Source: Chamaea fasciata
Taxonomy: Eukaryota; Chordata; Aves; Passeriformes; Sylviidae
Direction of reading: 5' to 3'
NCBI GenBank assembly: GCA_029207755.1
Contig: JARCOQ010000012.1
Location: forward strand, 372,001-436,000
Length of the DNA: 64,000 nt
Made by a program: the position numbers and the translations under genes. Positions 37,016-49,590 of the stretch are shown one piece after another (position 1 is the first letter of the stretch; each line of letters starts with the position of its first letter). The notes below the pieces were generated by a model. The model searched no databases, was not told the DNA's origin, and saw only the letters and a program-made list of their open reading frames with translations.

Positions 37016-37546
37016 CACCGTCAGTATACATCCCACTTTTTGACCTAGGTGTACACGGAAGACAAAATAAAAATCATACTGGAGCAGCAAGCAGGCAGCA
37101 GAGATTTATCTACATTCACTGCTATCACCAGGGAGATGAATGGGGCCGATCTGAAGCCCTTCACGAGATCCACTATGGGAGTGAAGGAGGAGGAGGGATG
37201 CCACACAGACATGCACAAACTTGAAGACAGAGAGATTTGGAAGGTGCTACTTGTGAGACCCAGGTGGCACTCGGAGGGCGAGCAAGGGAAGGAGCCGTGC
37301 GGGCGCTCCAGGGGTCCGGAGGGCGCGGGGTCTTCTGGACAAGGGCGTCAAGGGACAGCTGGCTACTTACGTTGTCTGCGCTGCTGAGGATCCTGCAAGG
37401 TGTTCTGTTGGCACTGGGCGCTGAGCCAGGGAAGGGCACTGGAGACAAAAGGGAGACACAAAAAATAAAGTCATACAGTGGGAATATTAATTGCCTCTCT
37501 TGCGGATTTTACAAAACTCACAAAATATTTTCTATTTGCCTGGTGG

Positions 37547-37547
<1 letters not shown>

Positions 37548-37594
<47 letters not shown>
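37548..37594. repeat. Homopolymer T, 47 bases
   Basis: Uninterrupted poly(T). It may be the antisense tail of a retrosequence, but nothing on its left looks like one; length is unreliable in any assembly. Confidence 0.98.
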
Positions 37595-37595
<1 letters not shown>

Positions 37596-37629
37596 TGGAT
37601 TGGTGCACTTCCCTTCTGCATGGAAAATA

Positions 37630-38130
37630 CTACCATGGGATCTACAGCCCAGCTACAGGGCTCGGGATTAACAGTGCTGGCATCTTTTGGGCATATTTTT
37701 TCTTTTAATGAATGAGCTTTCGCTGTTAATGAGGAATAATCGTTTGGCTAATGAGCTTTGAAACATTAAGAGAAAAGAGGGTTTTTTCCCGTTAATTGCC
37801 CTGGTGCGACCGCATGGATGGATTACAAAAGACAGCAGTAGGAACGCAGTACAAAGAGGGGAAATGTCTCCTGGAGTGGGATAAATGCAGAGATGGGTGA
37901 TACATCCCTGCACCTCTCCTTCCTTCGCTCTCTCTTAGTCCCTCTCTGCCAACTGCTATGGGTTTCCATAACTCCGCAATCAAAGTGGATGCTCGGGGAA
38001 GATTATTATAGTCAAACAGTGAAACGTCGGCGGCTAATGTCTCCAGTGTTTAATCATCATACAGTAGAATGGTTTTATGCATATTTCATTTGCATATCAT
38101 TAAACCACGCTAGCGCGGGACATTCAGAGC
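37630..38130. promoter_or_regulatory. Putative conserved non-coding elements
   Basis: Left part: TCTTTTAATGAATGAGC, GCTGTTAATGAGGAATAATCG, TGGCTAATGAGC and CCCGTTAATTGCCC. Right part: GGCTAATGTCTCC, GTTTAATCATCATAC, GGTTTTATGCATATTTC, a perfect octamer ATTTGCAT at 38088-38095 and ATCATTAAACC. Repeated TAATGAG cores are notable. Confidence 0.5.
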
Positions 38131-38479
38131 TGGAGAGGTACAAAGTTGGGGGGAGAGAGTGGGAGAGCGAGAATGAGACAGAGGGAGGAAGGTCCCTGTG
38201 ATGTCTATCTTCAAAAGCCAGGGACTTGTTCCATGATCTGTCTTCTACTTTTACTAAAATCATGATGACTTGGAAACCTTTGAAGTTGGATATAACCTTG
38301 GATTCTTCTAATTCCAGCAGAGTGATGTATTAGAAAGGGGGAAATGATGCTGCGCTAGACATTTAAAGGAATATAAGCTCCAGTGGAATGGAAATAGGAG
38401 CTCTTTGGGGAATGAACTAGCAGAGCCAGCCACAGCTTCAACATCACACTGCTGTGTTCATACTGGTGAAGGATACCAA

Positions 38480-39480
38480 AGTAATACAAAAGAAATGAAG
38501 ACCGCATATACATTAAGATGGGGATTATATTTACTCTTTCCCTTTTCTTTTTCCTTTTTAAAGGCACAAAGAAGGATGGGACCAGCAGTAATTTACACGC
38601 TAATTAGCGAACTGTTGCCTCTTTTTGTGTTTGTTTTTCTTCTCTGTTTTGGAGAGGGGCGTTTTCACCGCTGAAGTGATTAATCAATTATTTGGTTGCA
38701 CAGATCCTTCTCCACTGGCATTGATCAGGAGGAGAAGGTGGTGGCTGCGGGGGGAGGAACACAGTGGGCTCTTTGTAGATCTTATACATGCACAACATAT
38801 TAATTGGGGTCTTTATAAAGCTCCCTCAATAGACTATTTCTTTCCTGGAGACCAGCAGCTGGTTAGCCACCGTTGGCGACTCTTCAAACATCCCTTTGGC
38901 TGGGGGCAGTTCTGCCGCTGTTTGTTGTTGTGCTTTATTTTCTCTCTCCACAGCGGGGACTGTGGGTGCGATGCTCCCACTTCCCCACGCTTCTGCATGG
39001 GAGATGGACAGACAGAATCAGTACCAAGACAATCTCTTGAGCTGGACGGGGAACTTTGCTTCCAAATGAAATGCTGTTTTATATTTAAATTACCTTCCTT
39101 TTCCTCCCCACTTCTCTTCTCCTCCAAGTCTTTGTGTCGGTTATGAATATTCAGATGAGCCGTGATGTGATTACACTGTACAATTACTTGTGTCCAAAGG
39201 CACTGAGGAAAGACAGAGCCAGATGAGCTTGGAGCTCATTTGGGGTTTGTTTTCCGTATTTTCCCCCCATCTCCGTGGCACTGCGGCACATGCAGATGTC
39301 GCTGTTGTTCTTCATAAAGCCCTAATGATATGCAAAAGCATAACGACCCCATTTGGGTTGAGAGCATCAACGAAATATTACTGGGGGGGGAATCCTAACT
39401 GAAGGAATGTCCACATAAATTATTTTTATTTAAATCAAGAGGTGGCAGTGAGGCAAAGGAAGTCGCATGAATACATGCAT
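38480..39480. promoter_or_regulatory. Putative conserved non-coding block
   Basis: Several AT-rich patches in unique sequence: ACACGCTAATTAGCGAACTG, GTGATTAATCAATTATTTGG, CATATTAATTGGGG, GAATATTCAGATGAGCCG and CCCTAATGATATGCAAAAGC. A palindromic GCTAATTAGC at 38599-38608 is a textbook homeodomain dimer site. Confidence 0.45.
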
Positions 39481-42400
39481 AATGTGAGCACACAGAAGGT
39501 TATCGCCAAGGAGAAGAGAGTTTTGCACTGTGCCTGGGACAAACAGGCTCATTTGGGGAAATCGTTCAGCCCACCATGTGATTTACTTATTTATCATCAT
39601 TCATCCCTCAGCCAGGGCACCGGGCGTGCTTGCTGCTGGAGACCTGGAGTGCTGGGAGCTGCCTGGATGATTCCTAGTTATCATTCAGAAATACTGTGAA
39701 GTGTGCGGTGGAAGGGGGACAGGAGAAAAGGAACCAGAGGGAGACGGTTTTGCCGCAGCTCAGTGACAAAGGAGGGGCCTGATGACAGCTCAACGAGGGA
39801 GTGACAACAGGCCATCCAAGCACTGGCTGATGCCAGGCTGGCGTGCACGCTTCCCAGGGGACAGAGCGCCGACACGGTGGCCCGTGGGTCCCCACCACAG
39901 GTCAGTGGGACAAGGGGTCTTGGGGCAGAGCAGCTCTGGCCACTGTGCCACTGGGAAGCCTGCTGGGGACAGGGAGTCCAGAGCTGGTCAGGTGCACCCT
40001 CACCCATTTTCCTCAGAGTAGTGAATGGTACCTGGATATAATAACTACAAAAACATCTGTGGGCAACAGGACCCCTTGGTTGCTCTGTCCATCTGCTTTT
40101 CTGGGCTGGGACCTGCACCCATATCCACCAGCAAGGAGTGAACAAAGAGAGGCAGAGTGAGCCAGCAGTCAACAGCAACGCTGTTGTGACATCAACTGGG
40201 ATGACCACAACTGTTGTGATATCAGCTCAGGGATCTGTGCCTCATGTGTTTGCCCTGCTCTGATCCTGGAGAGCTCTACAGCCTCCTCACACCCTTGGTG
40301 GTGGGCAGGACTCAGGCTGCAGAAAGATGTGGTCCCAGGGAGAGAGTTCTGTTTTCCTCTCCATTTAAAAAGGGAGAGGCAGGTGGAGAGGAAGGTCAGT
40401 TGCAGATGAGACCCGCTGTGAGACGATCCTCCTCTGCTCCCATGCTCTGGGCATGCACAGACCATACCTGTGGCTCCCGAAAAGCTCCTGAGCAGTCCTG
40501 TGGTGGTCAGAGCAGGGTGGCCCCACTGTCTTTAAGGATGTGCTGCTTGTCACAGGCACAGCAGTGGTGTGAGAGCCTGCCCAAAGGAGGCTGTGACCCC
40601 CAGGCACACAGTAACCAGGGCACCTTGGCAGGCCAGCCTCAACAGAACACTGAGAGCCCAGACAGAAGGGTTACATTCCAGTGTGTGTCTGAAGACCGAA
40701 GTGCAGAGGGTGCAGTGACCTGTAGACAAGATGACAGCTGCTGCCCCATGCTGTTCAGACTCCTGACCACAGGCCCATCCAGCTGTCACCTCCCTCCATC
40801 CCCTTCCCACATGGCAACAGATGTGTCCCTTCTGCACTCCCTCTTCTGCAAGGGCACCCAGGAAACTGAGAAAAGGCAACAGGCTACCAGGCCTGATCAA
40901 AACCAGGACACCAGGACGGCCTCTGGGCAATTCCAAACCTGGGCTTGCCACTACAAACTGCCTGCAAAAATTTCGGACATTGAGGATAACCCAACAGGCA
41001 ATCTGACCCAGCAGCTGTGTGTGAATGTCCTGCCCAAGGGGCAGGGTAAGACAAGGACTCATGGACAGGCTGAGAGGCACAGACATGGTGGTGCAGTGTC
41101 ACCATCCCTTCCCGCGTCCATGCTGATGGACAGCCCTCCCTGCCAGCTCTACAGGCCTGTCCACTCTGTCCATAGATCCTGGTGTAGCCAGGTGCAGCCC
41201 ATCCTAACAATGGCTGGTTGACGGCCTCAGAGGGTTTTCTGACCCAGGCATGGAGCAGGGTGCAGAGCAGATCGATGGCTCCAGCCATGGCCTCACTTGG
41301 CTGACACTTCTGCAGTCCACAAGGTCCCTGCTCCTGTTGCATGTCAGACAGGATCTGGCACTCCAAGAGGAGCCCAAAGGCTGGGGACTGGACCAAGGAG
41401 TCCAGAGCCTGCTGCCTGCTCCTCAGGTAGAGAAACTCCCAGGGAAGATGGAACGAAGCTTAGGACCAAATCCAATCAGAGTCATTCTTTCCACAAGTGC
41501 TGCCAAAGAGGAGCAGGAAGGAGAGTGTGCACTGTGCTGGGATAATGAGCATAGAGCAGATAGTGGGTGAGGAGAAGTGGGGGTGCAGCACACAGTGAGG
41601 GTCAGGATGCTAACCCACGACACCCCCATGGGGCGTCCAGCACCCTGCTCTGCACAGTGCCCAACCTGCTCAAATGATTCCTGCCACTTCCCGACGTGCT
41701 ACCAGGAATATCACCCCCAGGGTACAAGACACTCAGCTTGCAGCCCTTTGGAATGGTCAGTTGACCATTTGGAAGTCTCTCCATGGAGACTTTAGGAAAG
41801 GGCAGCTCCCAGAGCACTGTAGGAGCCATTGTGTTGTTTGTCAATTCACCAAATACCCTGAAGAAATTGCTAGTTAGGAAAAGGAAATTCAAGCATTTGT
41901 AGAATATATTGCTATTCAAAACACCAAAAGAATTGTTTTGCAAATAGTAGCACTGCTGAAGAGGGGAGAGAAGTACATCAGTCATTCGATATTACATATA
42001 AGCAGTTTATTAAAGAATTAAATATTTATAGACTATAAAGCAAGCAGGGCGATGAGTTGCAAACAGCTTGCTGAGAAGTATGTTATAAACATTGAGTCTG
42101 TCAGGGACTAATAAAGTATGGAGAACACAAATGTTTTATAAAATCACCAGGCCAGTGATGAATCTCCACAGCTGAGATGCTACAGACCCCATGAAGGCTC
42201 TTGCTGCAGCATGACCCCAGAGCCAGCATAGGAGGGATGGGGTCAGATGGGGCTGTGTGACTGTAGACACGCCGAGCACTCGTGGGAGTGCACATGATTC
42301 AGTGCTCGGACAAACTCGATGCTTCACGTTATTCTAAACACAGATCTATTAATAGGAAGTTCAGGAATTTTCAGAGAGTTCAAGGCACTCCCCTCTTTAG

Positions 42401-43349
42401 CTTTCTATTGCAGCTAATCTTCCATTTCCAACAAAATTAAAGTTTGTGATCCATATTAAGGTCCCCTCCCTGCAAAGCCCTTGCCTCCCCTCCCCTTCCC
42501 TAAAGAGACAGCCCCAGGCACCAGCTTCCCTGTCCCCAGCCGTCCTCTGGAGCATCCAGACTCGTATTTGGAGATCAGCAGCTCTCTCCAACACAGACAC
42601 AGCACATTTGCAAGGAACAACTAAGATTTTCAGACTGTTCAAGAGGAACAAATAGGCCGTGGCAGACCCCAAGGACAGGAATACCTTTTTGTTGGCAACG
42701 CTGGGGGAAATGGCAGCTGATGGTAGTAATGGGCATTTTTCCTGCATGAAGCAGGTTTCATTTTCCAGCAGACTTCTGTCACAGCAGTCGTGAGGAGACT
42801 GCTGTTCTGTTACTAGTGGAGATGAAAGACTCTCCAGACTATATATTTTTGTGCAGTCAAGCCCAGGCCCAGAAGTGATTTTTAATATAGAGTCAACTAA
42901 CACCTTTGGTCACCTCTGGGCAGATTCCTAATCGCTGTCCCCACAGTTTCGAGCCTGGTGGGGTGGATGAGACTCCCAAGGGGTCCATGCATTCACGACT
43001 GTTTGGAATTCACTCTCTTTGCAAGCCATGAGGACTCAGACCCACCTGAAAGGACCAGTCACCACTGACCCCATGCCTCAGGTGGGCACTGCAGCGACCA
43101 CCACCCTGCCGAGGCAGCAGCCAGAGGGTGATCTGACACACAGGGGTGGGATCTGCCCACAGGTGGGGAAGGAGCATGGCTGTTGCCTCCTTCCTGACTC
43201 AGGTAAGTCCTTATGAGATGCCGACGTTAATTAACACAAGAATAAGCAGGCCAAGAACTGTCTGGGGTTGGTGAAGACAGATTCCATTTAGTAGACAGAG
43301 AGAAACCTCCATTTGCCAGCTGCTCTTTCTGCACTCAGACAAGGTGGGA
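39481..43349. other. Non-coding; contains one long open frame
   Basis: Holds a 325-codon plus-strand frame at 40244-41221 with no recognised domain, mixed Ser/Pro/Cys/Gln-rich composition and no splice or promoter support; I do not call it a gene. An AT-rich segment at 41985-42130 has no named element. Confidence 0.35.
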
Positions 43350-43480
43350 GATTTCCATCCTCTGAGATGTAATTAAGACAGATTTTTTTTTTTCCCAATA
43401 ATTTGCAGTAATTATTCACGCTTATTTGCCAGGGAGGGTATATCAGACTAAATTTTGGGTTAAACAGCAACCTTTGTTGT
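43350..43480. promoter_or_regulatory. Putative conserved non-coding element
   Basis: GATGTAATTAAGACAG, CCCAATAATTTGCAGTAATT and ATTCACGCTTATTTGCC. Short AT-rich island; inferred. Confidence 0.35.
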
Positions 43481-46400
43481 CCTGTGTGGAAATGATTATA
43501 GCAAGGTTCAGGTCTCACCAGACTCAAAGGCTACAGCAGGTGTATTGGAAAGCACAGTCCTATCAAAGGCACAAACCCCATTAGTTCCAGATGGATTGCT
43601 TGAGTGGTTTCTCTCTCTTGAGCCCAGAGCCTGTTAGCTTCAGGAAAGTGTGGTACCTCCCAGAGAGCATCATAACCAAATTCTGCTGTTTCTGTGCTGC
43701 TAAAGCTGCTGCTGTCAGCACAAGCTCCACCACTAAGCCCTGCAAGGCTCCCTAAGCAAGACCCCAAACCAGGACAATATCTGCTGAGCTTCACTGTTCC
43801 TTTCTCCCTGTTCTCCCTTCCTCCAGCCCAGATCTCACCTGTCCCCACATCAGCACACCATGACATTTTGCACCCTCAAACAGGTTTCTATACCCCAGTG
43901 GTTTTACCAAATATTATTCTATCCCTCTCCTTCCCTGCAGTCCTAAAATCATTGAACACAGTGCCATATACTGGGACTTAGCAGTGGCCAGGGTCGTGCC
44001 TCCATTTCATTGAGGAGCTCTCTGCAGGACACACAGCCCCGCTCTTGGCCTGCCCCCATCACTGCTGTGGCAGATTTTGGTGCTGTGCCCACCTCCTTTC
44101 AGCTCAACCCCTCAGGGCCATCAGGACACATCAGTTCATGGCACAATTCACTGACCTCACATTTGACACACATTTCAAGTTACTATTTATGATCCTTTGC
44201 TCCTTCAGTGTTTTCCCTCATCTCCAGGCACCCTCCAGCACTCACACCTCCTCACATCCCTCTCCATGACCGACTCCCTCTCTTCCACCTAGGTGTTTCA
44301 GTGGGTTTTTGTGTTGCTGGAACCTGAAGTTCCTTCTCCCTTGTCTGTCACAGGGCCAGTTCAACGCTGCCATCCATTTCTAATGTTGACACCTTAGCCA
44401 ACCTCTTTCCTAGAGCCACTTTGGACACAGCTGTGGCTCTCTCTGCTCCCCAGGTGTGGATGCAAGAACCCCACCCTACTTTCAGACCAGGATGGACATG
44501 TAACTAACACATGTTTTGTACTCTCTCCTCCCAGTCCCATCCCACTGGAGGCCTTTCTGTCACCTGCTTGAACTGCTGTAAAGTCAGCAATTCCCCAACC
44601 CCTTAGCTCTCACCTTACCTTCTTTGTGAGGACATGGAGAACAAGGAAGAGACAGACTGCTCGGAGAGCATGTGGCAGGATGAGAATTATCAGCACATTT
44701 TATTGGCATGTTCTCACCTGCTAGCATTATGACCTGCAGGATGGAGGTAAGCAGTTCCAGCAGAGTATGGATTAAATACCTGTGTGCCCAAGCAAGCACC
44801 AGACCCACAGGCCGAATCATAAAGAGGAGATATTTAAAGGTGTGCTCGCTGTTCCTCCGTAACCATTTTGCAGGTCTCGGTTTGGTGCCAAGAATTAGTC
44901 AGGCAGCTAACGTGCCTCACTCAGGCCAGGAAACCCCAGGAGAAAGGTAATGACAAACACAGTGACACACAGCTCTGTGTGAGCCCAGCTATTTCAACCA
45001 GCACCAAGGGAGCTGACTGTCCTCTCAGGCATTCAGGGGGTCACATCTGAGCCATTCCAAACCTCCCAAGCACATCTTCCTACCCACATACATGTGCAGA
45101 GCCTGTTTGTTGACCATGGCTGGAGCCAGAACTTTGTGAATGGAGAACGAACTGTTCACACGTGGAGAGCAGCTGCTCCAGGGTTGTAGTGGTGCAGGGC
45201 AGAGCTGCCCCAGGGGTGTGGGGGGACAGCGTGCCTCTGAAAGCTAAAGCACTCTTGTATGCTGCCATGACAGACTCATCTCCAGCAGCATGAAGTGCAC
45301 ATTTCAAAGGCCACACAGACCAGCTGGATCACATTCCCAGGAGAACTGGTGGTTTGTGTCCTGTATCTTGCACACCCATCTCAGAACAGGAAGATATTTC
45401 AGCAGGCAACACATTACCCCAAGCACGTCGTCCCCACTGAGGGGTTCTGAGCATACTTCAGACAAAGGCCATGCTGTGTCCCTCTCACAAATTCAGGTTT
45501 TAAATACAGCAAATATACACACAGGCACCATATATTTTGTTATAGATGTTTCCTATATAAATTAAGACGGGTTTATTTTACTTCATGGTCTCCTTCAAGG
45601 AATATTTGTCATCCTGGCAGCCTGTGCTACTGCTGAGCACACTCCTCCAGCCTGCCCAGCCAGATCTGTGGCCCTGGGGTGCCGGTTCAGCACATGTCCC
45701 ACAGAGCATGTGGGAGCCGTGTTGGCTAACAGGATGTGTGGCTGCCACCACGAACCTTGAGCACCAAAAAGAGCTCGGAACCCACCCTGCCACCCCTCCA
45801 CCCCAGGGCAGTGGGAACTGAGCACCCTGCAAAACTGTCATGCAGTGGTTTACTGTGTGTTTGACCTAACATGCTGGGAAAGCTTTCGAGGAGGAGGAGG
45901 AGGATGTCCTCTCAGCTCCCATGGGATGTTACCCCACATCAACACTCACCAGACTGCCTCAGCTTTGGCTCTGATGCCAGCACAAGGGAGGTGCAGGAAT
46001 AAAATTTCAAAGCTGAGAAGGGAAGAACACTGGAACACTTTCTTTTAGCATGGTCAGTTACTTAGGTTTAAACAGTTGCAGAAACTCCACCCCTGGTTTC
46101 TAAGGAGGAGGTCTGCAGCAAAGACAGACAGATTTAAACATTTGCATTGAGCTGACAGAAATGAGATAACCTGAAAAACCCACGACAATTCCCACACCAC
46201 CTTGGATGGCATCGTGGTGAAGGCAACTTGTGCTATAGGAGGTCAGATAGTAATTTTTTTTTTAATGAGAGAATTAGAAGGGACATTTGGCAGAGGACCT
46301 ACTGCCTCATGACTGCCTGCAGAGGAATATTTCTGCGTCTTGTTAAAAAGATCGTGATTAAGTCAACATCTGATTTATCCCAATATCTTTTTTCCTGTAT

Positions 46401-47070
46401 TCCCCTTCTCTCAGAGTGCTCGTGCCTGCTGACACCCCTGAACGCCCTGGGCAGGGGCTCAGAGAGCTGTGCCTGGCAGAGCCCCAGTGGCACTGGGGAG
46501 TGGAAGGGTGCACATGCAAGGGGATGCTTGGATGACGGAGCCTCGGACGCTCAGCATGACAGAAAAGGGTTTTGCAGGTCTTCCAACAGACAGCAACACA
46601 GTAAACACCCTCAAACTTGTCTGCTGTAACAAAACAGTTTTATTACAGAAAAGCTTCCAAACTGAAAATGATCAATGTGCTTTTAGGAGCCTGTGGAGAT
46701 AGATCACCTGTCCTCACTGAAAGAAGAGAGGTGATTTTAGAAGCTCCTGTTAGAATCTGCTCTCTCCTCCCTTTTCAACCAAGGAAAAACATAAGAAAGA
46801 GGGGCAGAAGGAAAACAAGAGCTCAGGAATTCCACAGCTTCACTCTCCTGACAGCATCTTACCAAAATTATGTTACTGTTTGCTCTTCCGTTGTTTATCC
46901 TTGTCACTGTGGGTTTAGGGTTTTCTGTGTCCAGGTTTATTCACGAAATACTAAGCCAAAGAACATGATTGTTCCTGTCTCACAATACAGGGTTCTAAAT
47001 AATGATCAGACATCGACAGAATTTGCACCCAATGCCATGGGCCACACAACTCCCATGCACTTGGGATAAA
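43481..47070. other. Non-coding, nothing recognised
   Basis: No exon or repeat family I can defend. Confidence 0.35.
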
Positions 47071-47165
47071 ACACACAGATCACAGACTCACAGCACTGTT
47101 CGGGCTGCAAGGGACCTTCCAAGGTCCCACCCCTGACAGGAGCAGGAACAAGGAGGGACCATAGT
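47071..47165 (-). mobile_element. CR1 LINE fragment, 3' terminus, antisense
   Basis: Begins with the mirrored tail GATCACAGACTCACAG and continues GGGCTGCAAGGGACCTTCCA and AGGTCCCACCCCTGACAGG, the antisense of the CR1 3' end. About 95 bp, 5'-truncated and diverged. Confidence 0.65.
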
Positions 47166-48774
47166 TGGCCTTTTCCTGTCATTTTGCAGAAAGGTGTCTC
47201 TGAGCTCCCTGAAAGCAGGTAATACCATATGAATAGTTGCACTGAACGCTTACAGACAGATTGACCAGAGTGCTTTCAAAAGAACCCAAGTGGTCCACAG
47301 ACTTCAGGTTCCAGGCTGCTGATCTAACCTATTTAAGCCATTAAGTCTTAAACACAGGAAACAAACTATTCCTTTCCCGTTGGTAGCAGCATCTTCACGT
47401 TTGTAAGCTGTTGTCATATCAACCTCCTCTGCAGTTATCATAAAATTTGTACCTAGGAGCCAAAAGACAGGACAGACCAGAGCTGGAACACTGCCTCTGT
47501 ACTTCGGCTGACTCATCTGTTCAGAAGTATGAGCAGCCATCCTAGAAGCAATACCATATTAGCACCAAAAGCTTCCCAAAGCTGATTCCCAGCCTACATT
47601 TACCTTCATAATAAAATGTAGAGAATAAAGTTGTTATCTTATCAAACACCACAAAAGACTGCCCCAAAATAGCACTTTCCTCTGGCAGAGGGTTCCCACT
47701 GGTCCATTGTTCATTCATTCCTGTAGGAATAATCCATTCTGTTTGTGTGAGTGTGCTGGAATGGCTTGAGGGGTGAGATGGATTGCTAAAGTGTCCAAAT
47801 CTGTGTGATTCATAGTCAGTGCTCTTGAGCAGGAACAGGTCAGGTGCTAATCCTCTCTGTTTTGTCTGCCACAAAAACCAGCATTTGACACATCAAGGGT
47901 TTGCACTGAATTTCTGCAGCAGATGTGCAGCCACCTCTAGCTGGACATGAGCTGGGCACATCTGGAGAGCCCAGTCGGACCAGTGGGTGGTGAGGTGAAC
48001 ACCCCATCAGACACGCCAGCAGCCTGCCTGCCTGTGACATGAAATCCGCCCATCTCCACTGATCACTGTTTAATTCAAAGGCTGTTTTAAAGGATGTGAT
48101 TTTAATGAGCACACAGCTCAGACCAGGAATACTGTATTTCTTTCTCCTGAGTGATGAAGTGGCACTTGGACTCTTTGCATTGATTTCTAATCTGCTATTT
48201 CTTACTCTGAGAGTGAGCCCTGGAAACCACGTTCTCTCAGCTGCTCTTTGAGGGTTTCTGTAAGTAAGAGCAGCTGAGGCTGGTCGGGCCAAAAGGAAGG
48301 ACCCAAATATAAGAGCTCCAACCTTTACTCAGCCCACAGCTCTTCAGCCTGGCCAACCAGAGTAATAATAATAAAAAGAATAACAAGAACAATAATAGTC
48401 ATAGTAGTAATGAGAGAAGACATGGGCAGACTGATGCAACGGAGCTCCAAGTGGAGCTCTGCACCTTGATATGTAGGCAGGTTCCACCTTCCCAGGGTGG
48501 GCAAAATGTTTGGAAGACAAGGAAGTTAAAAGCATGTGGATCAACTAATCAGAAAGGCAAAGGCACACACAGACCCACCCTCAGATCCACTCCTGAGCAG
48601 ACCTGGATTTTGTCTCATTCCCTGCATGCACCAGAGCCACGGCTGGGCAGGAGCCTATTCGTGGTTCCTAAGAGCCTGATTTGCAGGAAAGCTCCCAACA
48701 CAGTCTCACTACTTTCCCCATACAGCACAGGGATTGCACTCCTTTCCCATTAAACCTGGGTTGGGTTTCTGACA
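47166..48774. other. Non-coding, nothing recognised
   Basis: A degenerate AAT/AGT-type low-complexity patch occurs at 48360-48415. No gene seen. Confidence 0.35.
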
Positions 48775-49590
48775 AGGAACATCTGTAATTAAAGTGACAA
48801 AAATCTTCTTTCCAGATGCAAATGAGACCTTTATTATTTGTTACTATAAAGCAAAGGCTTATAGGTTTTTTCTTTCATTGCAGTCACTTTTATTTCAGAG
48901 GTCACGAGACACACCCTCCTCTCCTCAAACACCAGCAGTGGGGATTTAATTCCTGTGCATCCTGACAAAATGCAGCCCACAGATGTCGATGCCTACTGCC
49001 TGCAGGTCCTCTGACCAGGTCCCAGGCACCCTCACACCACCCACTACTGTAATTTCTGCGGAGCCAAAAATATTCTTTAGACTCATCAGCTGCTGTGAAG
49101 CCAGAGCTGTAAAGTCAGATCTTTTCCTCCTTTAAATGTGACTGGCTATTTACTCCCTAACAATTCTGCTTCAGAGCTGATTTAGCATTTTTATTGGAAT
49201 GTGAAAGCTCTTAAAAGAAGAAAAAAATCTAATCAGGCAGAAGAGATAGAAAACTTGCTGAATTTTTTCTCCCCCCTTTGCACCCCTTCAATCCTATCAA
49301 AAGCACATCTTCCATTCATTGCTTCCCCATGTCATTATGACAAGCGGCTACAAATCAATAGCAGCAGCAGAGGCGGCCCCGGCCCGCGCGCGCCCGTGAT
49401 AAAGATTCACTCTCAACCCCGATTTGCTAATAGCACATAATAGCAGCCATTGGCGCCCCGCATTAAATCATACATTTCACTCGGCGTTTATTATGGGATT
49501 TTTAAAACTCCTCACCAAATTGGATTTTCTCGACGGTCTCTAATTTCCACATTTATCATTTAACATTAAACTCCTCTGTGGGGAGGGGGT
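48775..49590. promoter_or_regulatory. Putative conserved non-coding block
   Basis: Two islands. 48775-48905: CTGTAATTAAAGTGAC, a perfect octamer ATGCAAAT at 48816-48823 and CCTTTATTATTTGTTAC. 49070-49590: GCATTTTTATTGGAATG, CAAATCAATAGCAGC, a CpG patch GCCCGCGCGCGCCCGTG (49382-49398), TTTGCTAATAGCACATAATAG, CGCATTAAATCATAC, GCGTTTATTATGGG, TCTCTAATTTCC and TTATCATTTAACATTAAAC. HOX/CDX-like TTTATTATGG and GATAAAG cores. Among the strongest candidates here. Confidence 0.5.

Noticed and set aside
36554..37048. Cys/Thr/His-rich frames on both strands
   Set aside because: Translation of CA/GT low-complexity sequence.
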